A program made the translations under genes and the position numbers. From assembly GCA_964618405.1 (NCBI GenBank), contig CAZUAY010000098.1:1-12888 (forward strand): 12,888 nucleotides of DNA, in the 5' to 3' direction. Position 1 is the first letter of the stretch. The number at the start of each line of letters is the position of its first letter. The stretch comes from JBBQIY01 sp964618405 (lineage in GTDB: Bacteria; Verrucomicrobiota; Kiritimatiellia; RFP12; UBA3636). The notes beneath the pieces are model-generated. The model was not told the DNA's origin. It saw nothing but the letters and a program-made list of their open reading frames with translations, and did not search any database. Positions 1-6,138 of the stretch are shown here, in pieces.

Positions 1-35
1 GTCGCGTAACGGGCTGAGGCGACTTCGCGGAGGCT

Positions 36-67
36 CGACAAAGTTTGCGACAAAGCTACCGACAAAG
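36..67. repeat. 12-bp-period tandem repeat, three copies
   Basis: The octamer CGACAAAG starts at 36, 48 and 60, exactly 12 bp apart, each followed by GTTT, GCTA or GTTT-like sequence. Next to it lies a small inverted repeat, TTTGCT/AGCAAA with a 3-nt loop, at 71-85, just past the nspC stop codon. In the minus-strand direction this hairpin is followed by A-rich rather than U-rich sequence, so it is at best a weak terminator. The first 35 bases hold no gene that I can see; GTCGC (1-5) and GCGAC (19-23) are complementary. Confidence 0.6.
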
Positions 68-88
68 TTTTTTGCTAGCAGCAAAGCT

Positions 89-1228
89 TTACGAAAGCCG
101 CTCTCTGAAATCAGCATAGTCGAAGCTTTTGATTAGCTCAACATTTCCTTCTAGCGTGCGTCGCGCAATCGAGGGTAAATTTATGCCGTTGAAAGTGTTG
201 TTTTTCACCATCGTATAATGCGCCATATCGCAGAAAATAAGCTGGTCGCCTTCCTTGAGTTTTTGGTCAAAAGAATACGTTCCAATCACATCGCCAGCAA
301 GGCAGGTAGGTCCACCGAGTCGATACGAATACGCCTTCTCCCCTTCCCTACCGGAGCCGCTTATCTCGGGCCGATACGGCATCTCAAGAACGTCCGGCAT
401 GTGACACGCCGCTGACGTATCGAGAATGGCAACCGGGACTTCGTATTCGTTCACATCGAGCACTTGAGCAACGAGGAAGCCCGTATTCAACGCGACCGCC
501 TCGCCGGGTTCTAGATAGACGAGCACGCCGTATTTATCCTGAAAACGTGAAACGCATTCTACCAGGAGATCAACGTCATAATCCGGGCGCGTAATGTGGT
601 GTCCGCCGCCGAAATTGATCCATTTCATTTTCGGAATAAGACCGCCAAACTTGGCCTCGAAATGTGGCAGTGTTCGCTGAAGCGTATCGGAATTTTGCTC
701 GCACATCGTGTGAAAATGGAGTCCGGAAATTCCGTCGAGTTGCGACTCGTCAAGCTCGTTTCGCGGAATGCCGAGCCGCGAGCCGAGCGCACACGGGTTG
801 TACATATCGACATCAATTTCTGAATAGCCGTGATTGACACGGAGTCCGCATTCAATCTTCCGTCCGCTAGCCTTGATTTGATCGCGATGCGTAGCCCACT
901 GCTTCATCGAGTTGAAGATGATGTGATCACAAATCTTGACAATTTCAGGGAAATCAACAGCGGAATATGCCGGACTAAAGATGTGAACCTCGCCGCCCAT
1001 TTCCTCGTGTCCGAGACGTGCCTCAAAAAGCGAGCTCGCGGTTGTCCCACACAGGTATTGACGTATCAGCGGGTATTCGCTGAACATCGAAAAGCCCTTC
1101 TGGGCGAGCAGAATCCGGCACCCTGTACGTTTCATGACCGATGCCATGATTTCCAGATTGCGAACCAAGAGGCGTTCATCGAGAATGTAGAACGGGGTTT
1201 TCAGGGATGATACGTTGATGTCTAACAT
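89..1228 (-). CDS. nspC: Carboxynorspermidine/carboxyspermidine decarboxylase
   Basis: PLP-dependent decarboxylase of the alanine-racemase fold (fold III) that converts carboxynorspermidine or carboxyspermidine to norspermidine or spermidine in the cytoplasm, the last step of the aspartate-semialdehyde spermidine route. It is 379 aa, the usual size for the family. Visible family marks are TPFYILDE near the N terminus, the likely PLP lysine K44 in LLAQKGFSM, the glycine loop INFGGGHH (about 204-211) that holds the cofactor phosphate, EPGEAV (about 240-245), DTSAACHMPD (about 270-279) and the C-terminal FCDMAHYTMVKNNTFNG block. It is the last gene of the polyamine operon. The ATG at 1228 is preceded after only 3 bp by a heptamer-repeat array and has no Shine-Dalgarno sequence. 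No better in-frame start exists. Whether the true product is norspermidine or spermidine cannot be told from sequence; spermidine is the commoner case. Confidence 0.93.
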   Translation of the reverse strand: MLDINVSSLKTPFYILDERLLVRNLEIMASVMKRTGCRILLAQKGFSMFSEYPLIRQYLCGTTASSLFEARLGHEEMGGEVHIFSPAYSAVDFPEIVKICDHIIFNSMKQWATHRDQIKASGRKIECGLRVNHGYSEIDVDMYNPCALGSRLGIPRNELDESQLDGISGLHFHTMCEQNSDTLQRTLPHFEAKFGGLIPKMKWINFGGGHHITRPDYDVDLLVECVSRFQDKYGVLVYLEPGEAVALNTGFLVAQVLDVNEYEVPVAILDTSAACHMPDVLEMPYRPEISGSGREGEKAYSYRLGGPTCLAGDVIGTYSFDQKLKEGDQLIFCDMAHYTMVKNNTFNGINLPSIARRTLEGNVELIKSFDYADFRERLS

Positions 1229-1231
1229 AAT

Positions 1232-1406
1232 GAATTACGAATTATGAATTACGAATTACGAATTGAGACTGGAGTTTGATGCCTATGCAGAACATGGCAT
1301 AGAAATTATGAATTACGAATTACGAATTACGAATTGGGACTGGAGTTTGCTGTCCATGCAGAACTTGGCATAAAAATTATGAATTACGAATTGCGAATTA
1401 CGAATT
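1232..1406. repeat. GAATTAC heptamer arrays inside a 71-bp tandem repeat
   Basis: Runs of 7-bp units (GAATTAC, GAATTAT, GAATTGC) occur at 1232-1264, 1309-1335 and 1380-1406. They belong to a longer unit of exactly 71 bp: 1265-1335 and 1336-1406 align without gaps with seven mismatches, about 90% identity. A third copy begins at 1407 with GGGACT but then diverges; one more heptamer is at 1441. Between the heptamers each copy has a 38-bp unique part beginning GRGACTGGAGTTTG. This part holds a small inverted repeat, ATGCC/GGCAT in copy 1 and TGTCC/TGGCA with a wobble and a mismatch in copy 2. Open frames through this stretch are repeat-derived and are not called as genes. Confidence 0.92.
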
Positions 1407-1506
1407 GGGACTAAAATCTGGATTGGAAGAACTGAGCTGTGAATTACGAGTGGAAATTTAATTTCAAGACTGAATTTATTTGATGGATCGAAAATACAAC
1501 TTGCAT

Positions 1507-1863
1507 TCATTTGTTCAGTTTTACACTCTTCTGGATGGCGGCAATGATTCGACAGAGTTCCTCTGCGTCTGGATGAATGCTATCGTACTCGGCTTGTGTC
1601 AAAAAACTTGTATCACGAAGAAGCCGAAGCCAGTACAAAGTTTCCCGTGCTTCCTTATAGGCTATCGAAAGCTTTGCTGTAAAATCCGCGCGAGATATCC
1701 CACCTAAAGCTTCTTCAATATTGGCACCAATACTCGTTCCAGACTTTAGTACCTGTTTTGAAAGAATAGATTCTTTTCTGTCCGCTGTAAGCATCTTGTA
1801 CATGTTTACAATGCGAACCGCAAAGGCATAGCTCTTTTCACGAACGATATTGTCTGATTTCAT
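1507..1863 (-). CDS. Four-helix-bundle protein (S23/IVP family)
   Basis: Small 118-aa protein of the four-helix-bundle family named after the S23 protein encoded in 23S rRNA intervening sequences (the family TIGR02436/PF05635). Characteristic features are the N-terminal SYAFAVRIVNMYK helix, the central QVLKSGTSIGANIEEA turn at about residues 37-52, the SRADFTAKLSIAYKEARETLYWL helix pair and the C-terminal ELCRIIAAIQKS helix. The family is related in fold to the Avd protein of diversity-generating retroelements; its cellular role is not established. Here it lies far from any rRNA gene, inside a polyamine operon and between inverted heptamer repeats. The ATG at 1863 has no clear Shine-Dalgarno sequence: the region just upstream is the 10-bp spacer and then the repeat array. 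A role in polyamine metabolism is unlikely; it more likely travels with the repeats. Confidence 0.9.
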   Translation of the reverse strand: MKSDNIVREKSYAFAVRIVNMYKMLTADRKESILSKQVLKSGTSIGANIEEALGGISRADFTAKLSIAYKEARETLYWLRLLRDTSFLTQAEYDSIHPDAEELCRIIAAIQKSVKLNK

Positions 1864-1873
1864 CGCAATTTCA

Positions 1874-1905
1874 AATTCGTAATTCGTAATTCATAATTCG
1901 TAATT
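1874..1905. repeat. AATTCGT/AATTCAT heptamer array, right inverted copy
   Basis: Four 7-bp units plus AATT, in the order CGT, CGT, CAT, CGT after each AATT. It is the exact reverse complement of 1233-1264 and lies 10 bp upstream of the four-helix-bundle start codon, 12 bp beyond the stop codon of the LYS1-like gene. Confidence 0.95.
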
Positions 1906-1916
1906 TCCCGCCAGGG

Positions 1917-3116
1917 CTAGTCCACTAGCACAGGCGTGAACGACTCCTTCCAGGGCAAGCCCCACTTATTGAGGGCTTCCATAAACGGATCGGGATCGAA
2001 TTCTTCAACGTTGTACACGCCGGGCTTGAGCCACTTGCCGGTCAGCATCATCATCGCACCGATCATCGCGGGAACACCTGTTGTATACGAAATCGCTTGT
2101 GAACCCACTTCGCGGTAACACGCTTGGTGGTCGCAGATGTTGTAGACATAGTAGTTGACCGGTTTGCCGTCCTTCACGCCCTTGTAAATGCAGCCGATGT
2201 TCGTCTTGCCCTTCGTGCGGGGTCCGAGCGAAGCAGGATCAGGAAGAACCGCTTTCAAAAACTGTAGTGGGATGATTTTTTTGCCTTCGTAGTCAATGGG
2301 CACGATCGACGTCATGCCGACGTTTTCGAGGCACTTCAAATGCGTGATGTAGCTCTGCCCAAACGTCATGAAGAAGCGGATGCGCTTAATGCCCTTAATG
2401 TTCAGAGCCAACGATTCGAGCTCTTCGTGATGGAGCAGGTACATATCCTTGCGGCCCACGCCTTCGAAGTCGTACTCGCGTTTGATTTCCAGGGGCTCGG
2501 TCTCAACCCATTGGCCGTTCTCCCAATAACTGCCTTTGGCCGTTATTTCGCGGATGTTGATCTCGGGATTGAAGTTTGTGGCGAACGGATAGCCATGATC
2601 GCCACCGTTGCAATCGAGGATATCAATCTCATGGATCTCATCGAAATAATGCTTCATGGCGTAAGCTGAAAAGACACCCGTGACACCGGGGTCAAACCCG
2701 CATCCGAGAACAGCGGTAATGCCCGCTTCTTCAAAACGCTTGCGGTAGGCCCACTGCCAACTGTATTCGAACTTAGCGGTATCTTGTGGCTCGTAGTTAG
2801 CGGTATCAAGATAGTGCGTGCGGGTAGCCAAGCACGCATCCATGATCGTTAAATCTTGGTAAGGTAACGCGACGTTGATGACAAGCTCCGGTTTATAAGC
2901 CTCGATGAGCGCAATCAGCTCCGGCACATTGTCGGCATCCACTTGCGCCGTTGTAATCTGGGTGCGCCCACCATCGAGCGCAGCCTTATAGGCATCGCAC
3001 TTCGACTTCGTCCTGCTCGCAATGCAGATCTCGGAGAAGACATCCGGGTTCTGGCAGCATTTGTGTATTACCACGCCAGCGACGCCGCCAGCTCCAATTA
3101 TCAATACTCGACTCAT
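1917..3116 (-). CDS. Carboxynorspermidine/carboxyspermidine dehydrogenase (LYS1-like)
   Basis: Cytoplasmic NAD(P)-dependent reductase of the saccharopine dehydrogenase family. It condenses L-aspartate beta-semialdehyde with a diamine (putrescine or 1,3-diaminopropane) and reduces the Schiff base to carboxyspermidine or carboxynorspermidine, the substrate of nspC. At 399 aa it fits the bacterial carboxynorspermidine dehydrogenases. Visible are the Rossmann nucleotide loop VLIIGAGGVAG (4-14), GCGFDPGVTGVFSAYA (138-153), CNGGDHGYPFATNF (169-182) and a C-terminal GSQAISYTTGVPAMIGA block. The ATG at 3116 is preceded by GGAGG (3126-3130) with a 9-base spacing, the best ribosome site in the operon. 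It lies between speE and the four-helix-bundle gene, with nspC as its pathway partner downstream. A related enzyme using agmatine instead of putrescine (carboxyaminopropylagmatine route) cannot be excluded, especially as no agmatinase is seen. Confidence 0.92.
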   Translation of the reverse strand: MSRVLIIGAGGVAGVVIHKCCQNPDVFSEICIASRTKSKCDAYKAALDGGRTQITTAQVDADNVPELIALIEAYKPELVINVALPYQDLTIMDACLATRTHYLDTANYEPQDTAKFEYSWQWAYRKRFEEAGITAVLGCGFDPGVTGVFSAYAMKHYFDEIHEIDILDCNGGDHGYPFATNFNPEINIREITAKGSYWENGQWVETEPLEIKREYDFEGVGRKDMYLLHHEELESLALNIKGIKRIRFFMTFGQSYITHLKCLENVGMTSIVPIDYEGKKIIPLQFLKAVLPDPASLGPRTKGKTNIGCIYKGVKDGKPVNYYVYNICDHQACYREVGSQAISYTTGVPAMIGAMMMLTGKWLKPGVYNVEEFDPDPFMEALNKWGLPWKESFTPVLVD

Positions 3117-3165
3117 GTGTTTTTACCTCCAAAATAGTTGTGGGGAAATTTAGTTAAAGGGAACG

Positions 3166-3175
3166 AAAACGTTTT
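3166..3175. promoter_or_regulatory. Perfect 10-bp palindrome AAAACGTTTT
   Basis: AAAACGTTTT, with a CG centre as in many LacI-family operators, lies 50 bp upstream of the LYS1-like start codon and next to the 3187-3240 heptamer array. No regulator gene is nearby and AT-rich palindromes arise by chance, so this is only a candidate. Confidence 0.2.
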
Positions 3176-3186
3176 AATTGTTTTTC

Positions 3187-3240
3187 AATTCGTAATTCAT
3201 AATTCGTAATTCATAATTCGTAATTCATAATTCGTAATTA
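3187..3240. repeat. AATTCGT/AATTCAT heptamer array with 14-bp alternation
   Basis: Seven consecutive 7-bp units alternate strictly between AATTCGT and AATTCAT, giving a 14-bp higher-order repeat, and end in AATTA. The array fills most of the gap between speE (stop at 3249) and the LYS1-like gene. It belongs to the same heptamer family as the copies around the four-helix-bundle gene but carries no gene itself. Confidence 0.95.
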
Positions 3241-3248
3241 TAGAACTT

Positions 3249-4091
3249 CTATGCGAGAAGTTCTTTGACATACGTAGGCAGATAGAAGCACCCCTTGTGC
3301 AGGTCTGTGTTGTAATACCGCGTTTTGAGTCCCAGATCATTCCATTTTGCATCGTTAAGATCATCGATAGGATGATACTTCTTAGAGGCAAAGCCGAAGA
3401 GCCAATGGCCAGATGGATAGGAAGGAATGTGGCATTGATAGACCATGCTTAACGGAAAAATCGTAGCGATTTGTTTGTGCGCCTTCTGAACCATCATCGA
3501 ATGTTCGCTATAAAACGGACTCTCATGCTGATTGATAAGAATGCCATCATCGTGGAGAGCCTTAAAGCAATTGCCGTAGAACTCACGCGTAAAAAGGCCT
3601 TCTGCCGGACCGTATGCGTCCGAGCAGTCGACAATGATGAGGTCGTACTCCGATTTTTTAGCACGAACAAAACGAAGGCCTTCTTCGAAATAAATATGAA
3701 CGCGTGGATCCTGTAGCTTGCACGCCGTAAACGGCATGTGAACCATGCATAAGGTCACGACGTCCTTGTCGACCTCGACCATGTCGATGCTTTCAATCGT
3801 CTTATATTTACACAGCTCGCGGATCGTTCCGCCGTTGCCGGCGCCAATAACCAAAACTTTTCGGACATTAGGGTGAACGGCCATTGAGACATGCGTAATC
3901 ATCTCGTGATAAATAAACTCATCCTTTTCGGTGATCATGAGTTCACCATCCAGAACAAGAATTCTTCCGTACTCATACGTTTCGAGAATATCAATACGCT
4001 GAATTTCGCTCTGATGACTTGCAAGCTGGCGCTTGCTCTTAATTGAAAGCTGAACGGCTTTCGTATGCTGGTCGGTATACCATAATTCCAT
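3249..4091 (-). CDS. speE: Spermidine synthase homologue (polyamine aminopropyltransferase)
   Basis: Cytoplasmic transferase that normally moves an aminopropyl group from decarboxylated AdoMet to putrescine. From the ATG at 4091 it is 280 aa, starting MELWYTDQHTK exactly where Bacillus-type SpeE proteins start. A TTG at 4145 with AGGA nine bases upstream would add 18 residues with no family counterpart. Motifs: LDGELMITEKDEFIYHEM (47-64), the cofactor loop GAGNGG (83-88), VEVD with the ribose-binding Glu (106-109), DCSDAYGP (155-162) with both catalytic-site Asp residues, QHESPF (188-193) and YPSGHW (225-230). The oddity is N86, where most members have Asp (GGGDGG); this Asp contacts the amino end of the donor. 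No AdoMet decarboxylase (speD) is in the window. It follows the decarboxylase by 119 bp. The fold is secure, but the donor substrate is open. Confidence 0.88.
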   Translation of the reverse strand: MELWYTDQHTKAVQLSIKSKRQLASHQSEIQRIDILETYEYGRILVLDGELMITEKDEFIYHEMITHVSMAVHPNVRKVLVIGAGNGGTIRELCKYKTIESIDMVEVDKDVVTLCMVHMPFTACKLQDPRVHIYFEEGLRFVRAKKSEYDLIIVDCSDAYGPAEGLFTREFYGNCFKALHDDGILINQHESPFYSEHSMMVQKAHKQIATIFPLSMVYQCHIPSYPSGHWLFGFASKKYHPIDDLNDAKWNDLGLKTRYYNTDLHKGCFYLPTYVKELLA

Positions 4092-4210
4092 AGCATTTGA
4101 TTCCAATCTGAGGCAAGAATTAAAAGTGATGACAAAGAGAACCAAACAAAAGGTTCCTCACGCGTAGCGTTTCTCCTCGTCCCACACGTGATACAGAGAC
4201 AAGACTGAAC

Positions 4211-5665
4211 TTAACGGGTCGCAACCACGTTGATGTACTCCATGCTCATATCCTCAGTACCAGTCATGAAACATCCCTTTTCTTTCGAATACACGATATT
4301 ATTGAGGATGTCCTGAGTAATACGTTCGCCTGGAGCAAGCGCCGGTATTCCGGGGGGATAGCTCATCACGAACTCACCGCAGATGTGACCGACACTCTCC
4401 TCGAGAAGAACCGCTTTTTTCTTCGAATAAAACGCATCTTTCGGCCCCATGACAATCTGGGGGTTAATGTATTCGTGATCGAAGAGTCCTTGGGAGTCCT
4501 TCTCATGAAGTCGTTTAATTTCCGCAAGGGCAGAAATCAATCTTTCAATCTCCATGTTGCGATCGCCAGCGGAGATAATAGCTAAAATATTGCCAATGTC
4601 GCCGAACTCAATTTGAATTCCGTAATCATCTCGAAGGAGATCATAAACTTCGATGCCAGCAAGCCCGATGTTTCGGGTGTGGACAGACAGCTTCGTCTCA
4701 TCAAATGCGAAAATGGTATCGTTATTTACCAGCTCGGTGCCAAAGGCGTAGTAGCCACCGAGACGGTTGATCTCATCACGGGCATAGTTCGCGAAGTCAA
4801 TCGTCTTGGTGAACATCGCATAGCCATTGACGCAAAGATTCTTGCGTGCAATGTCCAGCGAGGAAAGAAGCAGATAGGAGGCAGAGGTCGTCTGAGTCAG
4901 GTTGATTACTTGGCGCACGTAGTCTGCGTTTACGGAATTGCGAGTCAGCAGAATCGAACTTTGTGTCAGAGAACCGCCCGTCTTGTGTACACTCACCGCC
5001 GCCATATCGGCACCTGCCGCCATCGCCGAGATCGGAAGCTTATCGTGAAAATAGAAGTGTGTTCCATGCGCCTCGTCTGCGAGGACCAGCATGTGGTTCG
5101 CATGAGCAAGCGCAACGATTTCAGGAAGGTTGGAGCAGATCCCGTAATACGTTGGATTGTTAACAAGAATCGCTTTTGCGTCAGGATTTTCAGCAATCGC
5201 GCGTCTCACATCCTGCGTCGACATGCCCAGAGGAATACCCAGTTCTTTATTCGTACCCGGATTGATATAAACAGGCAGGGCTCCACAAACCACAAGCGCA
5301 TTGATCGCGCTCCGGTGGACATTGCGCGGCATGATGATCTTATCGCCCGTGTTGCACGCCGACATAATCATCGCCTGCACGCCAGCAGTCGCCCCATTGA
5401 CAATGAAAAATGATTCGTCGGCACCGAATGCGGCAGCCGCTAATTCTTGTGCATCCTTGATAACTGAAATCGGATGGCACAAGTTATCGAGTGGTTTCAT
5501 TGAGTTCACGTCGAGACTCATCGCGGTCGCGCCTAGAAATTCGGTTAACTCTTTATTTCCGCGTCCGCCTTTATGACCCGGCACATCAAAATGTGCGAGC
5601 CGGTTCATGCGTTGCTCTTCTAATGCTTTGTGAATGGGTGTGTCTTGCTGCGTGAGCTTATTCAA
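4211..5665 (-). CDS. speA: Arginine/lysine/ornithine decarboxylase, fold type I (SpeA-like)
   Basis: PLP enzyme of the Orn/Lys/Arg decarboxylase major-domain family (aspartate aminotransferase fold), 484 aa, close in length and motif order to the short Bacillus SpeA arginine decarboxylase. Visible are HFDVPGHKGG (25-34), the N-terminal-to-core FFIVNGATAG (86-95), PRNVHRSA (113-120), DEAHGTHFYFH (197-207) with the pyridine-N-binding Asp197, the PLP lysine K228 in SVHKTGGSLTQSS, and the C-terminal FVMSYPPGIPALAPGE that closes the active site. The start is TTG at 5665, supported by AGGTGA at 5672-5677 with a 6-base spacing. It is the first gene of the polyamine operon and supplies the acceptor amine. 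Arginine decarboxylase is the likeliest activity by similarity, but lysine or ornithine decarboxylase cannot be ruled out. No agmatinase or agmatine deiminase is present in the window to finish an arginine route. Confidence 0.9.
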   Translation of the reverse strand: MNKLTQQDTPIHKALEEQRMNRLAHFDVPGHKGGRGNKELTEFLGATAMSLDVNSMKPLDNLCHPISVIKDAQELAAAAFGADESFFIVNGATAGVQAMIMSACNTGDKIIMPRNVHRSAINALVVCGALPVYINPGTNKELGIPLGMSTQDVRRAIAENPDAKAILVNNPTYYGICSNLPEIVALAHANHMLVLADEAHGTHFYFHDKLPISAMAAGADMAAVSVHKTGGSLTQSSILLTRNSVNADYVRQVINLTQTTSASYLLLSSLDIARKNLCVNGYAMFTKTIDFANYARDEINRLGGYYAFGTELVNNDTIFAFDETKLSVHTRNIGLAGIEVYDLLRDDYGIQIEFGDIGNILAIISAGDRNMEIERLISALAEIKRLHEKDSQGLFDHEYINPQIVMGPKDAFYSKKKAVLLEESVGHICGEFVMSYPPGIPALAPGERITQDILNNIVYSKEKGCFMTGTEDMSMEYINVVATR

Positions 5666-5776
5666 TAGGGGTCACCTGCCATTTCCACCGGGATTTAAGC
5701 CCGGCCATTGTGAAAATTTTTCTGCCTTGAGGACGCCCACACAGGTATGGAAGTTCGCCGGCAACTCATGTAAAAC
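5666..5776 (-). promoter_or_regulatory. Structured mRNA leader of the speA operon
   Basis: In the transcript direction the leader holds a hairpin with 5-bp stem CCATA/TGTGG and loop CCTG (5737-5750), and a second hairpin CCGGG/CCCGG with a 7-nt loop (5688-5704). The CCTG loop with its neighbour A forms ACCTG, complementary to CAGGT (5674-5678) in the Shine-Dalgarno region. The stretch TTGCC (5760-5764) can pair with either of two identical GGCAG copies, one at 5722-5726 and one at 5676-5680 that overlaps the ribosome site. Such mutually exclusive pairings would allow translation control. No known riboswitch class is recognised. Confidence 0.35.
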
Positions 5777-5782
5777 GCATGT

Positions 5783-5812
5783 AGTATTGCATGATGCTCC
5801 ATTAAAAATCAA
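5783..5812 (-). promoter_or_regulatory. Possible promoter of the polyamine operon
   Basis: On the minus strand TTGATT (5807-5812) is followed after 18 bp by AATACT (5783-5788), a partial match to sigma-70 -35 and -10 boxes. It would start the transcript near 5776, giving a leader of about 110 nt before the TTG start. Confidence 0.3.
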
Positions 5813-5864
5813 TGCCTATTTTGTGCTCAGTAAAAAAAAGGCCCACTCACGATTCATTGACTTG

Positions 5865-5920
5865 CTGTAGCCGCGAGCGGTGATCGCGGACGATTCCGGC
5901 CTCACCGAGGCCAGCCACAG
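5865..5920. repeat. REP-like two-hairpin element
   Basis: A 56-bp GC-rich segment forms an outer stem CTGTAGC/GCCACAG with one mismatch (5865-5871 with 5914-5920). Inside it are two perfect hairpins: CCGCGA/TCGCGG with a 7-nt loop (5871-5889) and GGCCTC/GAGGCC with a 3-nt loop (5898-5912). It contrasts with its AT-rich surroundings. The compact shape resembles dispersed palindromic repeats (REP or BIME type), but copies elsewhere cannot be seen from here. It is not a tRNA: there is no D/T-arm or anticodon arrangement. Confidence 0.6.
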
Positions 5921-5946
5921 GGGAGAAGTAGCGAGCGAGAAGTAGT

Positions 5947-6002
5947 GAGTGGTGAGTAGCGAGTAGCGAGTGGTGAGTAGCGAGTAGCGAGTGGTGAGTT
6001 GC
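5947..6002. repeat. GAGTAGC/GAGTGGT heptamer array
   Basis: Eight consecutive 7-bp units without a break: one GAGTGGT followed by two GAGTAGC, that trio again, then GAGTGGT and GAGTTGC. The trio gives a 21-bp higher-order period. Degenerate units continue on both sides (from about 5926 and to about 6009). The array lies in the 473-bp gap between the divergent speA and FadL-like genes. An open frame on the minus strand here encodes only the repeat (LTTRYSL) and is not a gene. Confidence 0.95.
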
Positions 6003-6039
6003 GAGGTTGCGTTCAATTACTTAGGCGTAAAAAAAAATC

Positions 6040-6069
6040 TTGCCAGAGAACATCACGGTGTGATACATT
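6040..6069 (+). promoter_or_regulatory. Possible promoter of the FadL-like gene
   Basis: TTGCCA (6040-6045), five of six bases of the -35 consensus, is followed after 18 bp by TACATT (6064-6069), four of six of the -10 consensus. The predicted start near 6076 leaves a leader of about 60 nt. The remaining sequence up to the start codon is AT-rich with no clear Shine-Dalgarno site. Confidence 0.3.
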
Positions 6070-6138
6070 GGCGCGAATCCCAAAAAACGCTTAAAACCCT
6101 GCCCCATAGACAATTAAACGAAAGAAACTAATTAAACT

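Larger units (their letters stand above)
1233..1905 (-). mobile_element. Candidate small mobile unit: four-helix-bundle gene between 32-bp inverted repeats
   Basis: Bases 1233-1264 and 1874-1905 are perfect reverse complements over 32 bp, both built from the same order of AATTACG and AATTATG heptamers. Between them lie the 71-bp tandem repeats and one gene, the four-helix-bundle protein. The unit is 673 bp and interrupts the otherwise tight order of LYS1-like dehydrogenase and nspC. I see no target-site duplication at the outer edges and no transposase. Mobility is therefore inference from the symmetry and from the misplaced gene. A plain accumulation of heptamer repeats on both sides of a resident gene is the alternative, but it does not readily explain an identical order of variant units on the two sides. 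Confidence 0.5.

Noticed and set aside
71..91. Rho-independent terminator of the polyamine operon
   Set aside because: The hairpin TTTGCT/AGCAAA is weak, overlaps the region of the nspC stop, and in the transcript direction is followed by A residues, not a U tract.
1313..1510. Minus-strand open frame through the 71-bp repeats
   Set aside because: The translation only reflects the heptamer repeat (FVIRNSQFVIHN) and there is no ribosome site or family resemblance.
1233..1905. CRISPR array as an explanation of the regularly spaced repeats
   Set aside because: The 71-bp units are near-identical throughout, so there are no variable spacers, and no cas genes are present.
4613..5413. 266-codon plus-strand open frame opposite the speA-like gene
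   Set aside because: It lies wholly antisense to a clear decarboxylase, is rich in Arg/His/Ile as expected of a shadow frame, and resembles no family I know.
5832..5850. Terminator from the run of eight T on the minus strand
   Set aside because: No GC-rich stem precedes it in the minus-strand direction; it is just a homopolymer run.
5865..5920. tRNA gene
   Set aside because: There is a cloverleaf-like fold but only two arms, with no T-loop sequence, anticodon arm or acceptor-stem length of 7 perfect pairs.
5816..6016. Minus-strand open frame with repeated LTTRYSL
   Set aside because: It is a direct translation of the 7-bp array, running on through the REP-like element; not a protein gene.
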